Shown here: positions 18,301 to 25,132 of the stretch, piece after piece
Position numbering within the stretch: the first letter of the stretch is position 1
Layout: the number at the start of each line of letters is the position of its first letter
Assembly: GCA_035277145.1 (NCBI GenBank)
Contig: DATELA010000106.1
Coordinates: forward strand, 1-37,480
Length of the DNA: 37,480 nt
From: DASRAP01 sp035277145
GTDB lineage: Bacteria; Gemmatimonadota; Gemmatimonadetes; Gemmatimonadales; Gemmatimonadaceae
Direction: 5' to 3'
The notes under the pieces: generated by a model
Seen by the model: the letters and a program-made list of their open reading frames with translations, nothing else
Databases searched by the model: none
Told to the model about the DNA's origin: nothing
Translations under genes and position numbers: made by a program

Positions 18301-18474
18301 TTTGCGCCGCATATCGCTGCCGCCAAGCCCGTACACGCGCGGAACTCACTCGAACGTTACGCACGGGTTGCGCGGCAACACGGGTACACGCGACTGAGCG
18401 AGCGTTGCACGGCACTTGCCGCAACAATCGCTGCGAGCGCGCCACGCGAAGCCGAGCACCCCCGGACGGCCTGA
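15367..18474 (+). CDS. Degenerate GGDEF domain fused to STAND-type ATPase and TPR array
   Basis: A 1035-residue signalling protein. Residues about 10-165 are a GGDEF diguanylate-cyclase domain, but the signature is GDDEF (86-90), and the substrate segment reads FDLDGFGALTATHGR without the usual Asn-Asp, so cyclase activity is doubtful. Residues about 190-450 are an AAA/STAND ATPase starting VGRERERARLHERL, with Walker A GEAGVGKT at 216-223 and Walker B VALLDDAQWADPGTWELLEYL. Residues about 560-1020 are helical repeats of TPR type (AYCHNNLGIVFARRGEMDYAE, LFTLNLGVLCLKRGAFVRARE). No DNA-binding helix-turn-helix was seen at either end, unlike MalT. This arrangement is typical of ligand- or partner-sensing regulators that oligomerise. 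It is divergent from DUF1800. An ATG at 15382 is an alternative start. Confidence 0.88.
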   Translation: MARPAMQPQDDLTQLPTRRAFSASVDAALRAMAAHGGKASFVVFDLDGFGALTATHGRPVADALLRETADLIRVTLRSYDLAGRVGDDEFGALLLDCPLEQGLEVADRVVRAVASHGTLSPSRGALITATVSAGAAGWPEHGATAEELLTAAGRALAHVKKHGRDGVAAATSFAAPMPPLSLAADRFVGRERERARLHERLDAAIAGDPSIVFLTGEAGVGKTSLAQQLESTIRLRGGSLVAGHCAEGEVRAPFAAWAQILAGVARLGSVARKNWRELPRLVPGLGEAHGPAAHGDKYALFEETVAFLNAATAIRPIVALLDDAQWADPGTWELLEYLAPTLGSERLMLVVTLRADAPSETLERAQRLMRAARAYQLTLDRLTRDEVRRWVTAAFHGQDAESELMAFLYGHTDGNPLFVVQVMRALVDERAVWHDGTGWRWRALDDLNLPVAVNDLITRRLARLSARTRELLAACAVIGREFDVDLARAAEFDGAMLQDAIDEGLRAGVLQPAALRGGERYAFTHAMLSALLRAAIAPRRLRVMHRRVARALEQRAPERVAEIATHYDQAGAAADAYRYALLAADRAGAVYAQAEASNYLKLAERHAASDDEMAVVQSRLARAAESSGEYDNALTHAARALAHFEHAGDATHAIALRRLMARVRGLLGTPATETLAECERLIAAAREAGADEEHAQILALMSRLYDRVGDSAAAARTASHSAEIAERLGNPRLLAKALTRLGVCVELEHPDRAAEHYRTALDLYRGVGDARGQAYCHNNLGIVFARRGEMDYAERELSTAITLGRTIGAPDLSGLFTLNLGVLCLKRGAFVRARELMGESLAQFAAVKNSERQLFALLNLAHLDLERGEAASAADLYEAVEALAHRIGQHDVMIGALAGRALALTRTDHENASAARAAALERGDARPDWYQGRELVEALALRELCSSGHTDEALARYERALPGAETADLYTAAWLTAEFAPHIAAAKPVHARNSLERYARVARQHGYTRLSERCTALAATIAASAPREAEHPRTA

Positions 18475-18531
18475 GCGCCGCGCAATTCGGTGGCTGGCGC
18501 GTCCCGCCGGGGCCCGCTTGATTATCTGCGC

Positions 18532-19017
18532 GTGAGCGAACCACAACCGTCCATCGTTGCGCGCCACGATCCACGGCGCGCGAGGTGGGCATTGGATGCG
18601 GGACTCGCCGGCTTTGCCGCGACGACCGGTGCGTTGCTCGCGTTCGGGCGCGCGCGGGGTGACCTGTTCGGATCGTTCGCATTCATCGGTCGACGCATTG
18701 CTCGGGAGATCACACTACCCGAGTGGGCGACGGCGGCGCTTGGCATCGGCGCGCACCTTGGCGTATCGCTCGCGCTTGGCGCGCTCATGGCGATGCTGCT
18801 CACGAATCTGCGTCCGCAAATCCGGCTGCGGTGCGCGCTCGTGGTCGTTGTTGCGTGGGAGATTTGCTCCCGGATTGCGCCGCTCGCCGCTATCCGTGTG
18901 GACCTGGCCGCCGGTCTCAATCCCGGCCGCCGTGTTGCGCTCGCCCTGTTGCTGGGCGCCGCGCTCGCATTTGCGCCGCGGGAGAGTGCGTTGCCGCACA
19001 GCCCGGCACAAAACTAG
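18532..19017 (+). CDS. Small multi-pass membrane protein, unknown
   Basis: About 161 residues from the GTG at 18532; a GTG at 18490 in the same frame would add 14. Three or four hydrophobic segments are visible: ALDAGLAGFAATTGALLAFG, ALGIGAHLGVSLALGALMAML, RCALVVVVAWEICSRIAPLA, and VALALLLGAALAFAP near the C-terminus. Loops are Arg-rich, which suits the inner membrane. No transporter or enzyme motif was recognised. It follows the GGDEF/STAND gene by 57 bp on the same strand and may be cotranscribed. Start choice is uncertain because neither candidate has a clear ribosome-binding site. Confidence 0.65.
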   Translation: MSEPQPSIVARHDPRRARWALDAGLAGFAATTGALLAFGRARGDLFGSFAFIGRRIAREITLPEWATAALGIGAHLGVSLALGALMAMLLTNLRPQIRLRCALVVVVAWEICSRIAPLAAIRVDLAAGLNPGRRVALALLLGAALAFAPRESALPHSPAQN

Positions 19018-19312
19018 CAGGTACGATTGCATTGAAGAGTGCCGCGCGCGTCGTCAGTGCGCGGCATGCGTTGCACGGCGCGGGACATAACGCTCGCGCA
19101 TGCAAGTTCCAATGTTCCATGCTCGTTACCTCGTTGCAGCGCAACGCTCTCCGCGCCGTGACGACGCATAGCGTGACTAGTCTCTGCACTAAGGGGTATG
19201 ACAATGCGAACGCGGAGCATCCAGCGACGACGCTGTGTCCGCGTGTAGGCCGAGCAACTCAATTCGGAGAGGCACGGTGAAACGGAACCTGCGCAGTACA
19301 CCTGGAGGAGGT
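19018..19312. other. Intergenic region with a hairpin and likely promoter, no gene
   Basis: About 295 bases between the small membrane protein and the next gene. A hairpin TGCCGCGC...GCGCGGCA lies about 20 bp after the upstream stop (near 19039-19066); it lacks a T-tract, so any terminator role would be factor-dependent. A 13-bp palindrome GTTGCAGCGCAAC lies near 19133-19145. A GGAGAGG sequence precedes an in-frame GTG at 19277, and GGAGGAGG precedes the ATG at 19313. No promoter can be named with confidence. Confidence 0.35.
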
Positions 19313-19846
19313 ATGGACGTCCTCGTGATGCTCGAGGAACGCCCTGACCAGGCTGCACTGCTCGCGCACGTGAACAGCGTGCCATCGCCGCTGACCGCGG
19401 AATGGCCGCAGCGCGAAGTAGTGACAGTCTATGGCGACGCCAGCCCGGAATCGCTGGCGCTTGCTCTCGCCGCGGCGGTAGAAAGTGGCCGCGCGGGCGG
19501 GGTGCGGACTGATTCTGTGCGTCACCTCGGCGTGTGGCCGGGCCGTGGCGCCGTCGGCGATGCCGCGTGGCGCGATGCATCGACCGGCGAACTCGTGACG
19601 CGCGACTTGGCGATTCCCCTCGACACGCTCTGCGATACCGCGCGTCAACTGTTGGATGAAAACGGTAGTGCCATCCGGCGTCTTGCCGCCGGGCTCACGA
19701 TGCCCGACTGGCCGGAAGGCACCCGGCGCGCGATTTCGTTCACGCTCCCGACGCCGATGCGTCTGAGCGCGGGCGCACGCGCCGAAGCGCTCATGGAAAC
19801 GTTGCGTGAACTCGACGGACTGACCTTCGATGCTGAGGAGAACTAG
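19313..19846 (+). CDS. Hypothetical protein, 177 aa
   Basis: Start ATG chosen because GGAGGAGG lies directly upstream (spacing about 4 nt). An in-frame GTG at 19277, with its own GGAGAGG, would add 12 residues. The N-terminus is MDVLVMLEERPDQAALLAHV, then VVTVYGDASPESLALALAAAV, alternating strand and helix. Two further segments are conspicuous: VRHLGVWPGRGAVGDAAW and LTMPDWPEGTRRAISFTLPT. There is no signal peptide, membrane helix, Cys cluster or known active-site motif. The domain is not recognised. A 32-bp hairpin follows its stop. Confidence 0.7.
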   Translation: MDVLVMLEERPDQAALLAHVNSVPSPLTAEWPQREVVTVYGDASPESLALALAAAVESGRAGGVRTDSVRHLGVWPGRGAVGDAAWRDASTGELVTRDLAIPLDTLCDTARQLLDENGSAIRRLAAGLTMPDWPEGTRRAISFTLPTPMRLSAGARAEALMETLRELDGLTFDAEEN

Positions 19847-19870
19847 GCAAGGCTACCCTTGTAAGAAGAC

Positions 19871-19943
19871 GAAAGGGAAACAAAAAGTGAGAAGTGCGAG
19901 GAGACCGGATTTCCTCGCACTTCTCACTTTTTATTTCCCTTTC
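19871..19943. repeat. Long hairpin with 32-bp arms
   Basis: Arms 19871-19902 and 19912-19943 are complementary at 31 of 32 positions around a 9-base loop. The purine-rich arm contains GTGAGAA and GTGCGAG, echoing the 7-base repeats elsewhere. The right arm contains TTTTT and TTTCCCTTT. It begins 24 bp after the stop of the 177-aa gene and may act as a transcription terminator or RNA-end stabiliser. It is far longer than a usual intrinsic terminator. Confidence 0.85.
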
Positions 19944-20028
19944 CCGTTGGGCCGTTGCCACCATTCTTGACAACACGCGGACGCCGTTGCACGCTCTCGG
20001 TCCCCGCTGAACGGCTGTCGCTCACACC

Positions 20029-20289
20029 GTGTCTCCCAACTCCCTTCGCGCCCGTCCCCACCGCCACTCGGCTGGTGAGCGTGTGTTCTCGGACGAGAGT
20101 GCGCGATTATGGAGCGCCGCGTTCACGCGGCACGTTGCGGAGTGGGCCGTCGTGTTCTCGTGCATTACCGACGCCCGACAGCCGATCCGCGCGCTGGCAC
20201 TCGGCGACGACGACAGGCCGGCGGAAATCACCGAAGCGATTCTTCGCGACTGGCTGAGCAGAGCCCCGCGTATTGGACCGCTCATCTGA
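20029..20289 (+). CDS. Small hypothetical protein upstream of the EF-G-like gene
   Basis: Eighty-six residues from a GTG start; 17 bp separate its stop from the EF-G-like ATG on the same strand. The sequence reads RLWSAAFTRHVAEWAVVFSC, then ITDARQPIRALALG and ITEAILRDWLSRAP, consistent with a small alpha/beta fold. No known motif is present. A TTGACA hexamer lies at 19967-19972, but the matching downstream hexamer is poor. The position and orientation suggest cotranscription with the GTPase gene. Confidence is moderate because the protein is short and its start is not backed by a ribosome-binding site. Confidence 0.5.
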   Translation: MSPNSLRARPHRHSAGERVFSDESARLWSAAFTRHVAEWAVVFSCITDARQPIRALALGDDDRPAEITEAILRDWLSRAPRIGPLI

Positions 20290-20306
20290 TGTGAGGAGGC
20301 GCTGCT

Positions 20307-22418
20307 ATGCGTGAATACAAGAGCGAGGAAATCAGAAATGTCGCGGTAGTGGGACACGGAGCGAGCGGTAAAACATCGTTGGTTGATGCGCTCGCTTTCG
20401 TGTCCGGATCCTCGAAGCGGCACGGCCTGATCAAGGAAGGGACGACGCTGACTGATACGTCCCAGGAAGAAATCGAGCGCGGCTATTCCATTTCGCTCGG
20501 ATGCGCCTTCGCGGAATGGCGCGACACCAAAATCAATCTCATCGACACCCCCGGATTCCTGGATTTCCAGGGCGATGCGGTCGCGGGCCTCACCGCCGCG
20601 GATGGCGCGCTGGTGACTATCAGCGCGACAAGCGGCGTCGAGGTCGGTACGGAGCGCATGTTCCGCGCGGCCATCGCACGGAAGGATCCCGTGTTGTTCG
20701 TCGTCGCGATGATGGACAAAGAACACGCGGACTTCGATCGCGCGTACGAATCCATCAAGGCGCAACTCACGAGCAAGGTGGTGCCTGTCGAGATCCCCAT
20801 TGGCGCGGGACCCGGCGGATTCAAAGGCATCATCAATCTGTTCACAAAAAAGGCCCACACGTTTGCACCCGGCACGAAGGCCGGTGAATTCACCGAAACG
20901 GAGATTCCTGCAAGCGAACAAGCGCGGTTTGAGAAGTACCACCAGGAACTCGTCGAGACGATCGCGGCCACCGACGATGAGTTGCTCGAACGCTACCTCG
21001 GCGGGGAGCAGTTCAGCGACGACGAAGAAATGAAGGCAATGAAGGAAGCGATGAAACGCGCGGACTTGTTCCCGCTGTTGTGCTGTTCATCGCAACTCAC
21101 GTACGGCACGCGAACAGTGCTCGACTTCCTCGTGCAGCTCATGCCTTCGGCGTACGAGATGGAAGAACTGCACGCGTTCACCGGCCGTGTCGGTGATCAA
21201 ACCGTTGAGATTCATCCGGACGAGAAAGCGCCGTTTACTGCGCTCGTCTTCAAGACAACGGCGGAGCCGCACGTCGGCAACGTTTCATTTTTCCGAACAT
21301 TCCGCGGCACCGTCGCGAACGGATCGGAGGTGTACAACGCGACGCGCGATGGCGCGGAGAAAATGACGCACCTGTCGATTCCGCTTGGGAAAGACCGCGT
21401 CGAAGTCCCGCGGCTGTATCCGGGCGACATTGGTTGCGTCGCGAAGCTCCACAACACGCACACCAACGACACCCTCTCGACAAAAGCGCAGCCGTTGCGC
21501 CTGCCTGCCATCGAATTCCCGCCGACGTTCGTGTCGTTCGCGGTGAAAGCGACCACGCGCAACGACGAAGAAAAACTGCAACAAGGCATGCATCGCCTCC
21601 ACGACGAGGATCCGACGTTTCAAACGCACTACAACGCGGAAACGCACGAGACCATCGTCGAGGGACTCGGCGAACGCCACATTGAAGTGGGCATGGCGCG
21701 CCTTTCCAGGCAGTTCAGCGTGAAAGCCGACTTGTCAGCGCCGAAGATTGCGTATCGAGAAACGATTACCGCGAAAGCCGAAGGCCAGGGCCGCCACAAG
21801 AAACAATCGGGCGGTCGTGGTCAGTTCGGCGATTGCTGGGTGAGGCTCAAGCCTGGTCCGCGCGGCGCGGGATATCAGTTCGTCGATGAAATCGTCGGCG
21901 GCGTCATTCCGCGCAATTACATCCCGGCGGTGGACAAGGGCATTCAGGAAGCGGCCGCGCGCGGAATTCTGTCACGCCATCCCGTCGTCGATTTCATCGC
22001 CGAGTGCTACGACGGCAGCTATCACTCGGTGGACTCGAACGAAGCGTCGTTCAAGATGGCGGGCATTCTGGGATTCAAGGCGGTCGCGGCGAAATGCAAA
22101 CCCGCGCTGCTCGAACCCATTGATCTCGTCGAGATCGTCACGCCGGATTCCTATCTCGGCGACGTGATGGGTGATCTCAATTCACGACGCGGTCACATTC
22201 TCGGTACCGAAGCGGCAGCGGATGGACACGGTACGCGCGTGCGCGCGACGATGCCGCAAGCCGAATTGCATCTATACGGAACGAAGCTCTCGAGCCTCAC
22301 ACACGGGCGCGGCTTGTTCAGCCACAAGTTCAAGTCGTACGAATTCGCGCCCCCCGATCACGCGAAAAAGGTGATCGACGCGGCATCGAAGGAGAAAGAA
22401 CTGGAAGAAGTGAGCTAG
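20307..22418 (+). CDS. EF-G paralogue (EF-G2-like GTPase) with altered G4 and switch II
   Basis: A 703-residue, full-length EF-G-type protein. It has the P-loop GHGASGKTS (16-24), a switch I EEIERGYSIS instead of the usual ERGITI, and switch II DTPGFLDF (D80), where canonical EF-G has His in place of Phe84. The G4 motif is AMMD (134-137) instead of NKxD. Domains II to V follow, including SGGRGQFGDCWVRLKPGP, the domain IV tip region HSVDSNEASFKMAG, and domain V with YLGDVMGDLNSRRGHILG. EF-G2-type paralogues are known to diverge at the switch-II His; the loss of both N and K in G4 is more unusual. It probably binds the ribosome but may have altered nucleotide specificity. A GAGGAGG ribosome-binding site precedes the ATG. 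A canonical fusA is presumably elsewhere. Confidence 0.9.
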   Translation: MREYKSEEIRNVAVVGHGASGKTSLVDALAFVSGSSKRHGLIKEGTTLTDTSQEEIERGYSISLGCAFAEWRDTKINLIDTPGFLDFQGDAVAGLTAADGALVTISATSGVEVGTERMFRAAIARKDPVLFVVAMMDKEHADFDRAYESIKAQLTSKVVPVEIPIGAGPGGFKGIINLFTKKAHTFAPGTKAGEFTETEIPASEQARFEKYHQELVETIAATDDELLERYLGGEQFSDDEEMKAMKEAMKRADLFPLLCCSSQLTYGTRTVLDFLVQLMPSAYEMEELHAFTGRVGDQTVEIHPDEKAPFTALVFKTTAEPHVGNVSFFRTFRGTVANGSEVYNATRDGAEKMTHLSIPLGKDRVEVPRLYPGDIGCVAKLHNTHTNDTLSTKAQPLRLPAIEFPPTFVSFAVKATTRNDEEKLQQGMHRLHDEDPTFQTHYNAETHETIVEGLGERHIEVGMARLSRQFSVKADLSAPKIAYRETITAKAEGQGRHKKQSGGRGQFGDCWVRLKPGPRGAGYQFVDEIVGGVIPRNYIPAVDKGIQEAAARGILSRHPVVDFIAECYDGSYHSVDSNEASFKMAGILGFKAVAAKCKPALLEPIDLVEIVTPDSYLGDVMGDLNSRRGHILGTEAAADGHGTRVRATMPQAELHLYGTKLSSLTHGRGLFSHKFKSYEFAPPDHAKKVIDAASKEKELEEVS

Positions 22419-22454
22419 GTCTCGATCAAAAGCTGCAACCACGACGCAGAGAGT

Positions 22455-22664
22455 AACTACAAACGCAACGCAGAGCCGCAGAGGACGCAGAGAACCGCAG
22501 AGAAGAACTTCGGTAACTGCTCGCGCCAGCATCAGCTGGCTTGGCGAGCGCTGTTACCAACAGGTCTTTCTCTGCGAACCTCCGCGTTCTCTGCGGCTCT
22601 GCGTTGCGTTGTCTTTTGTGGTCTCTGCGTTGCGTTGTCTTTTTGTGGTCTCTGCGTTGCGTTT
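22455..22664. repeat. R2: palindromic CGCAGAG element with tandem-extended right end
   Basis: Same design as R1, between the convergent EF-G-like and thyX genes. The left arm starts AACTACAAACGCAACG at 22455. The inner stem is GGTAACTGC...GCTGTTACC with one mismatch. The right end is repeated in tandem: a 26-27-bp unit beginning CTCTGCGTTGCG occurs at 22597-22622 and 22623-22649, with a partial third copy at 22650-22667. The region 22419-22672 holds no gene. Confidence 0.92.
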
Positions 22665-22672
22665 GAAGTTTC

Positions 22673-23422
22673 TCAAACTTTGTGGTACGCGATGCGCGCT
22701 GCTTCTCGTCTGTCTTCGGCGGTGTAGACCTCGAAGTCCGAGAAAAACGCGGGCGCTTCTTTTTGAAGTACACGCAGAATCATGATCGCGAGCCGCCGAA
22801 TCTCTTGTTCCGCACCTTCGCTCGACCGCAGTTCGAGCATCGTGCGCCACGCGCGCACGTTGGCGGTCGCGACAATCTTCGTCTCGGTCGAATTCGGCAG
22901 CACGGCGCGCGCTGCTTCGCGCGCCATTTTGCGGCGGTGCACTTTGTCGGCAACCCAGCCGTAGCGTTCCATCAGCTGTTCGACGAGCGTCAGATAGCTT
23001 TTCTGCGCGCTCTCCATTTGCGCTTTCCACGCCGCTTCCAATGACGCATCGCCAATAATGGCGGGCGGCATCACGAACTTCGCATCGCCCTCATCGACGT
23101 AACGCTGGCTGAGCTGCGAATACGCAAACCCCGCGCGATGCCGGACGAGTTCGTGCGTGAGCGAGCGGCTCACGCCTTCGAGCAACAGCGAATAGTTCGC
23201 GTGCTCGAGCACCGAGCCGTGTCCCTGCTTCTTGATGTTCTCGAGGTACTCGGCCGTTTGGCGCTTTGCTGGATTGCGCTGACTCATGTAGCAGAGTCGT
23301 CCAGCAAACTCCGCGAGCTTCTCGCCGTCGGATGCTTCCCCGAGCCACTGAACTGGAAGGTGCGCGGGCTCCGTGAACGACGGGCGGGATAGGACCGAAA
23401 TCGTTGGCGTAGTCAGGTACAC
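22673..23422 (-). CDS. thyX: Flavin-dependent thymidylate synthase
   Basis: A 249-residue ThyX, making dTMP from dUMP with methylenetetrahydrofolate and FAD. The ThyX motif is HELVRHRAGFAYSQLSQRY, followed by VDEGDAKFVMP, and AGRLCYMSQRNPAKR and HGSVLEHANYSLLLEGVSR lie upstream. The C-terminal TKIVATANVRAWRTMLELRSS fits the substrate-binding helix. No thyA is seen nearby. Translation probably starts at the GTG at 23422, which lies at the edge of a 7-base repeat shared with the start of the gene at 29557. No Shine-Dalgarno is visible, so a slightly later start is possible. It lies 60 bp downstream of the FAD-linked oxidase on the same strand. Confidence 0.94.
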   Translation of the reverse strand: MYLTTPTISVLSRPSFTEPAHLPVQWLGEASDGEKLAEFAGRLCYMSQRNPAKRQTAEYLENIKKQGHGSVLEHANYSLLLEGVSRSLTHELVRHRAGFAYSQLSQRYVDEGDAKFVMPPAIIGDASLEAAWKAQMESAQKSYLTLVEQLMERYGWVADKVHRRKMAREAARAVLPNSTETKIVATANVRAWRTMLELRSSEGAEQEIRRLAIMILRVLQKEAPAFFSDFEVYTAEDRREAARIAYHKV

Positions 23423-23423
23423 A

Positions 23424-23479
23424 GCGAGAACCGAGGAGCGATTAAGAGGAGACGGAGCGAGTGAAAGGCGCCGAGTAAC
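23424..23479. repeat. Degenerate 7-base-period repeat between thyX and the oxidase gene
   Basis: Reading on the plus strand, successive 7-nt units are GCGAGAA, CCGAGGA, GCGATTA, AGAGGAG, ACGGAGC, GAGTGAA, AGGCGCC and GAGTAAC. It abuts the thyX GTG start and ends 3 bp before the oxidase stop. The first units match those at 29559 closely. Confidence 0.6.
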
Positions 23480-23482
23480 TTA

Positions 23483-25081
23483 TCACTCGTCCAACAGCGC
23501 GAGCCTCGAAGTTCCCCACAATCGCTCACGCTGAATGCGGTCAAGCGCGTTGCGCACGCGGTCCGGCAGCGGCGGTAACGACGGGTCGTACTTGATCGGA
23601 CCGCCAAGAACCTCGGGCTGCTGCGCGAGTTTGACGCCCGGATTCAGGATCCCATGTGGATCGAACGCGGCTTTGATTGCGCGAAACGCGTCAATCGCGT
23701 CGCTCGGCCACATCCGCGAGAGGGCCGCGGCGCGCAGCCGTCCATCGCCATGTTCCCCCGCCAGCGTCCCGCCGAGCGATTCGACCAACCCGACGCTGTC
23801 ATCGAACAGGCGCGACAGGCGCCCGCGCCAGTCAGGTGTGCGCACGTCGACGAGCACGTTTGCGTGCACGTGACCGTCGCCGGCGTGGCCGAACAAGACG
23901 CCCTCAAAACCATGCGTGGAGATCAGTCCGCGCAGCCCGCGGACATAGTCGGCCAGGCGGGCCGGAGGCACCGCACCGTCTTCAACCACTTGCATCGAGA
24001 TCGTAGACCGCGACAACGCAGCGAGAATCGGACTCGCCGCGTGGCGTAGTTGCCAGAGCTTGGTCGCGTGCGCGTCATCGAGCGCAGTTTCTACCCGCGT
24101 CGCGCCCGTTCTTCGGAAGCCCGCGGCAATGGCAGCGGCAACGTCCTTCGCGCGGATCGCGTCCGCCTCTTCGATCTCGACCACGAGCACGGCATCGGCA
24201 TCGTCGTCGATGTCCACGTGTCCGCCGCGTCGTGCGATTTCGAGGAACGTCCGGTCGAGCAACTCGCACGCCGACGCATTCAGTTCGGCGGCGACGGCGG
24301 CGGCTGTGGCGGCATCGTCGATGGACGCGAACGATGCGAGCAGCGTAGCACTCGCGACAGGGATCGGCGCCAGGCGCAATTCAATCGCGGTGAACAATGC
24401 GAGCGTACCTTCGCTGCCAACGAGCGTGTCGACGACGCCGGCCGACCCGCTGCCCGCCAGTGCATAGCCGGAGCTCTGCTTGCGCAGCCCGCCGCGCGTT
24501 GCCGCGCGAGCGCTTTGGCCGAGCGCGGCGAAGCGCTCGAGCGCGGCAACGCGCGGCAAGGGATCGCTCCGTCGAATCCACGCGCGCACGCCGTCCGCAA
24601 ACACGCATTCGAGTCCCTCAATCCACGCACGCGTTTGTCCGTAGCGCAGCGTACGCGACCCTGCGGCGTTTGTGGCCGCCATGCCGCCGATCGTGCAGAA
24701 CCGCGCGCTCGACGGATCGACGGGGAACCGCAATCCAGACTTGTGCGCGGTGGCGTCAACATCTGCGCAAATCGCGCCGGGACCAACGACGACGCGCTTG
24801 CGCGCCGCGTCGATCGGCTCGATAGCGCGCAGGCGGTTCAGATCGACGACCACGCCGGTACCCAGCGCGCCACCCGCCATCGATGATCCGGAGCCGCGCG
24901 CCGTCAGTGGCACGCTATGATCCGCCGCCCAGCGCACGAGCGTCACGACATCGTTCGCGTCGGCGGGCACTGCGACGGCACGCGGCACAATGCGCTGAAT
25001 ACCGGCGGCTTCGGAATACACCGCGCGCGCGTCATTATCGTCGCGCCAAATGCCGCGGAACGCAGGAGGTACAGTGCTCAC
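23483..25081 (-). CDS. FAD-linked D-2-hydroxyacid dehydrogenase (GlcD/D-lactate dehydrogenase type)
   Basis: A 532-residue flavoprotein of the vanillyl-alcohol-oxidase fold, oxidising D-lactate, glycolate or a related 2-hydroxyacid. The PP-loop is PLTARGSGSSMAGGALG, followed by GLRFPVDPSSARFCTIGGM and TNAAGSRTLRYGQTRAWIEGLE for FAD binding. The C-terminal domain has FGHAGDGHVHANVLVD and GTLAGEHGDGRLRA with the metal/active-site His residues, ending FDPHGILNPGVKL. No iron-sulfur domain is fused. The GTG at 25081 is chosen because upstream frame (to 25336) is antisense to the squalene synthase gene. Its start lies 51 bp from the divergent ATG at 25133. Substrate is not determined by sequence. 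Confidence 0.9.
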   Translation of the reverse strand: MSTVPPAFRGIWRDDNDARAVYSEAAGIQRIVPRAVAVPADANDVVTLVRWAADHSVPLTARGSGSSMAGGALGTGVVVDLNRLRAIEPIDAARKRVVVGPGAICADVDATAHKSGLRFPVDPSSARFCTIGGMAATNAAGSRTLRYGQTRAWIEGLECVFADGVRAWIRRSDPLPRVAALERFAALGQSARAATRGGLRKQSSGYALAGSGSAGVVDTLVGSEGTLALFTAIELRLAPIPVASATLLASFASIDDAATAAAVAAELNASACELLDRTFLEIARRGGHVDIDDDADAVLVVEIEEADAIRAKDVAAAIAAGFRRTGATRVETALDDAHATKLWQLRHAASPILAALSRSTISMQVVEDGAVPPARLADYVRGLRGLISTHGFEGVLFGHAGDGHVHANVLVDVRTPDWRGRLSRLFDDSVGLVESLGGTLAGEHGDGRLRAAALSRMWPSDAIDAFRAIKAAFDPHGILNPGVKLAQQPEVLGGPIKYDPSLPPLPDRVRNALDRIQRERLWGTSRLALLDE

Positions 25082-25132
25082 GTTAAACAAACTACCGATG
25101 CCACACGCTGCGGGCGCCGCTAATTTGGGCCG

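Noticed and set aside
15355..18336. A 993-codon minus-strand open frame opposite the GGDEF/STAND gene
   Set aside because: It is Arg-rich without domains and exactly antisense to a gene with clear GGDEF, Walker and TPR motifs; high GC leaves such shadow frames open.
19967..19995. A TTGACA promoter before the small gene upstream of EF-G
   Set aside because: The -10 position at 17-bp spacing (CACGCT) matches the consensus poorly.
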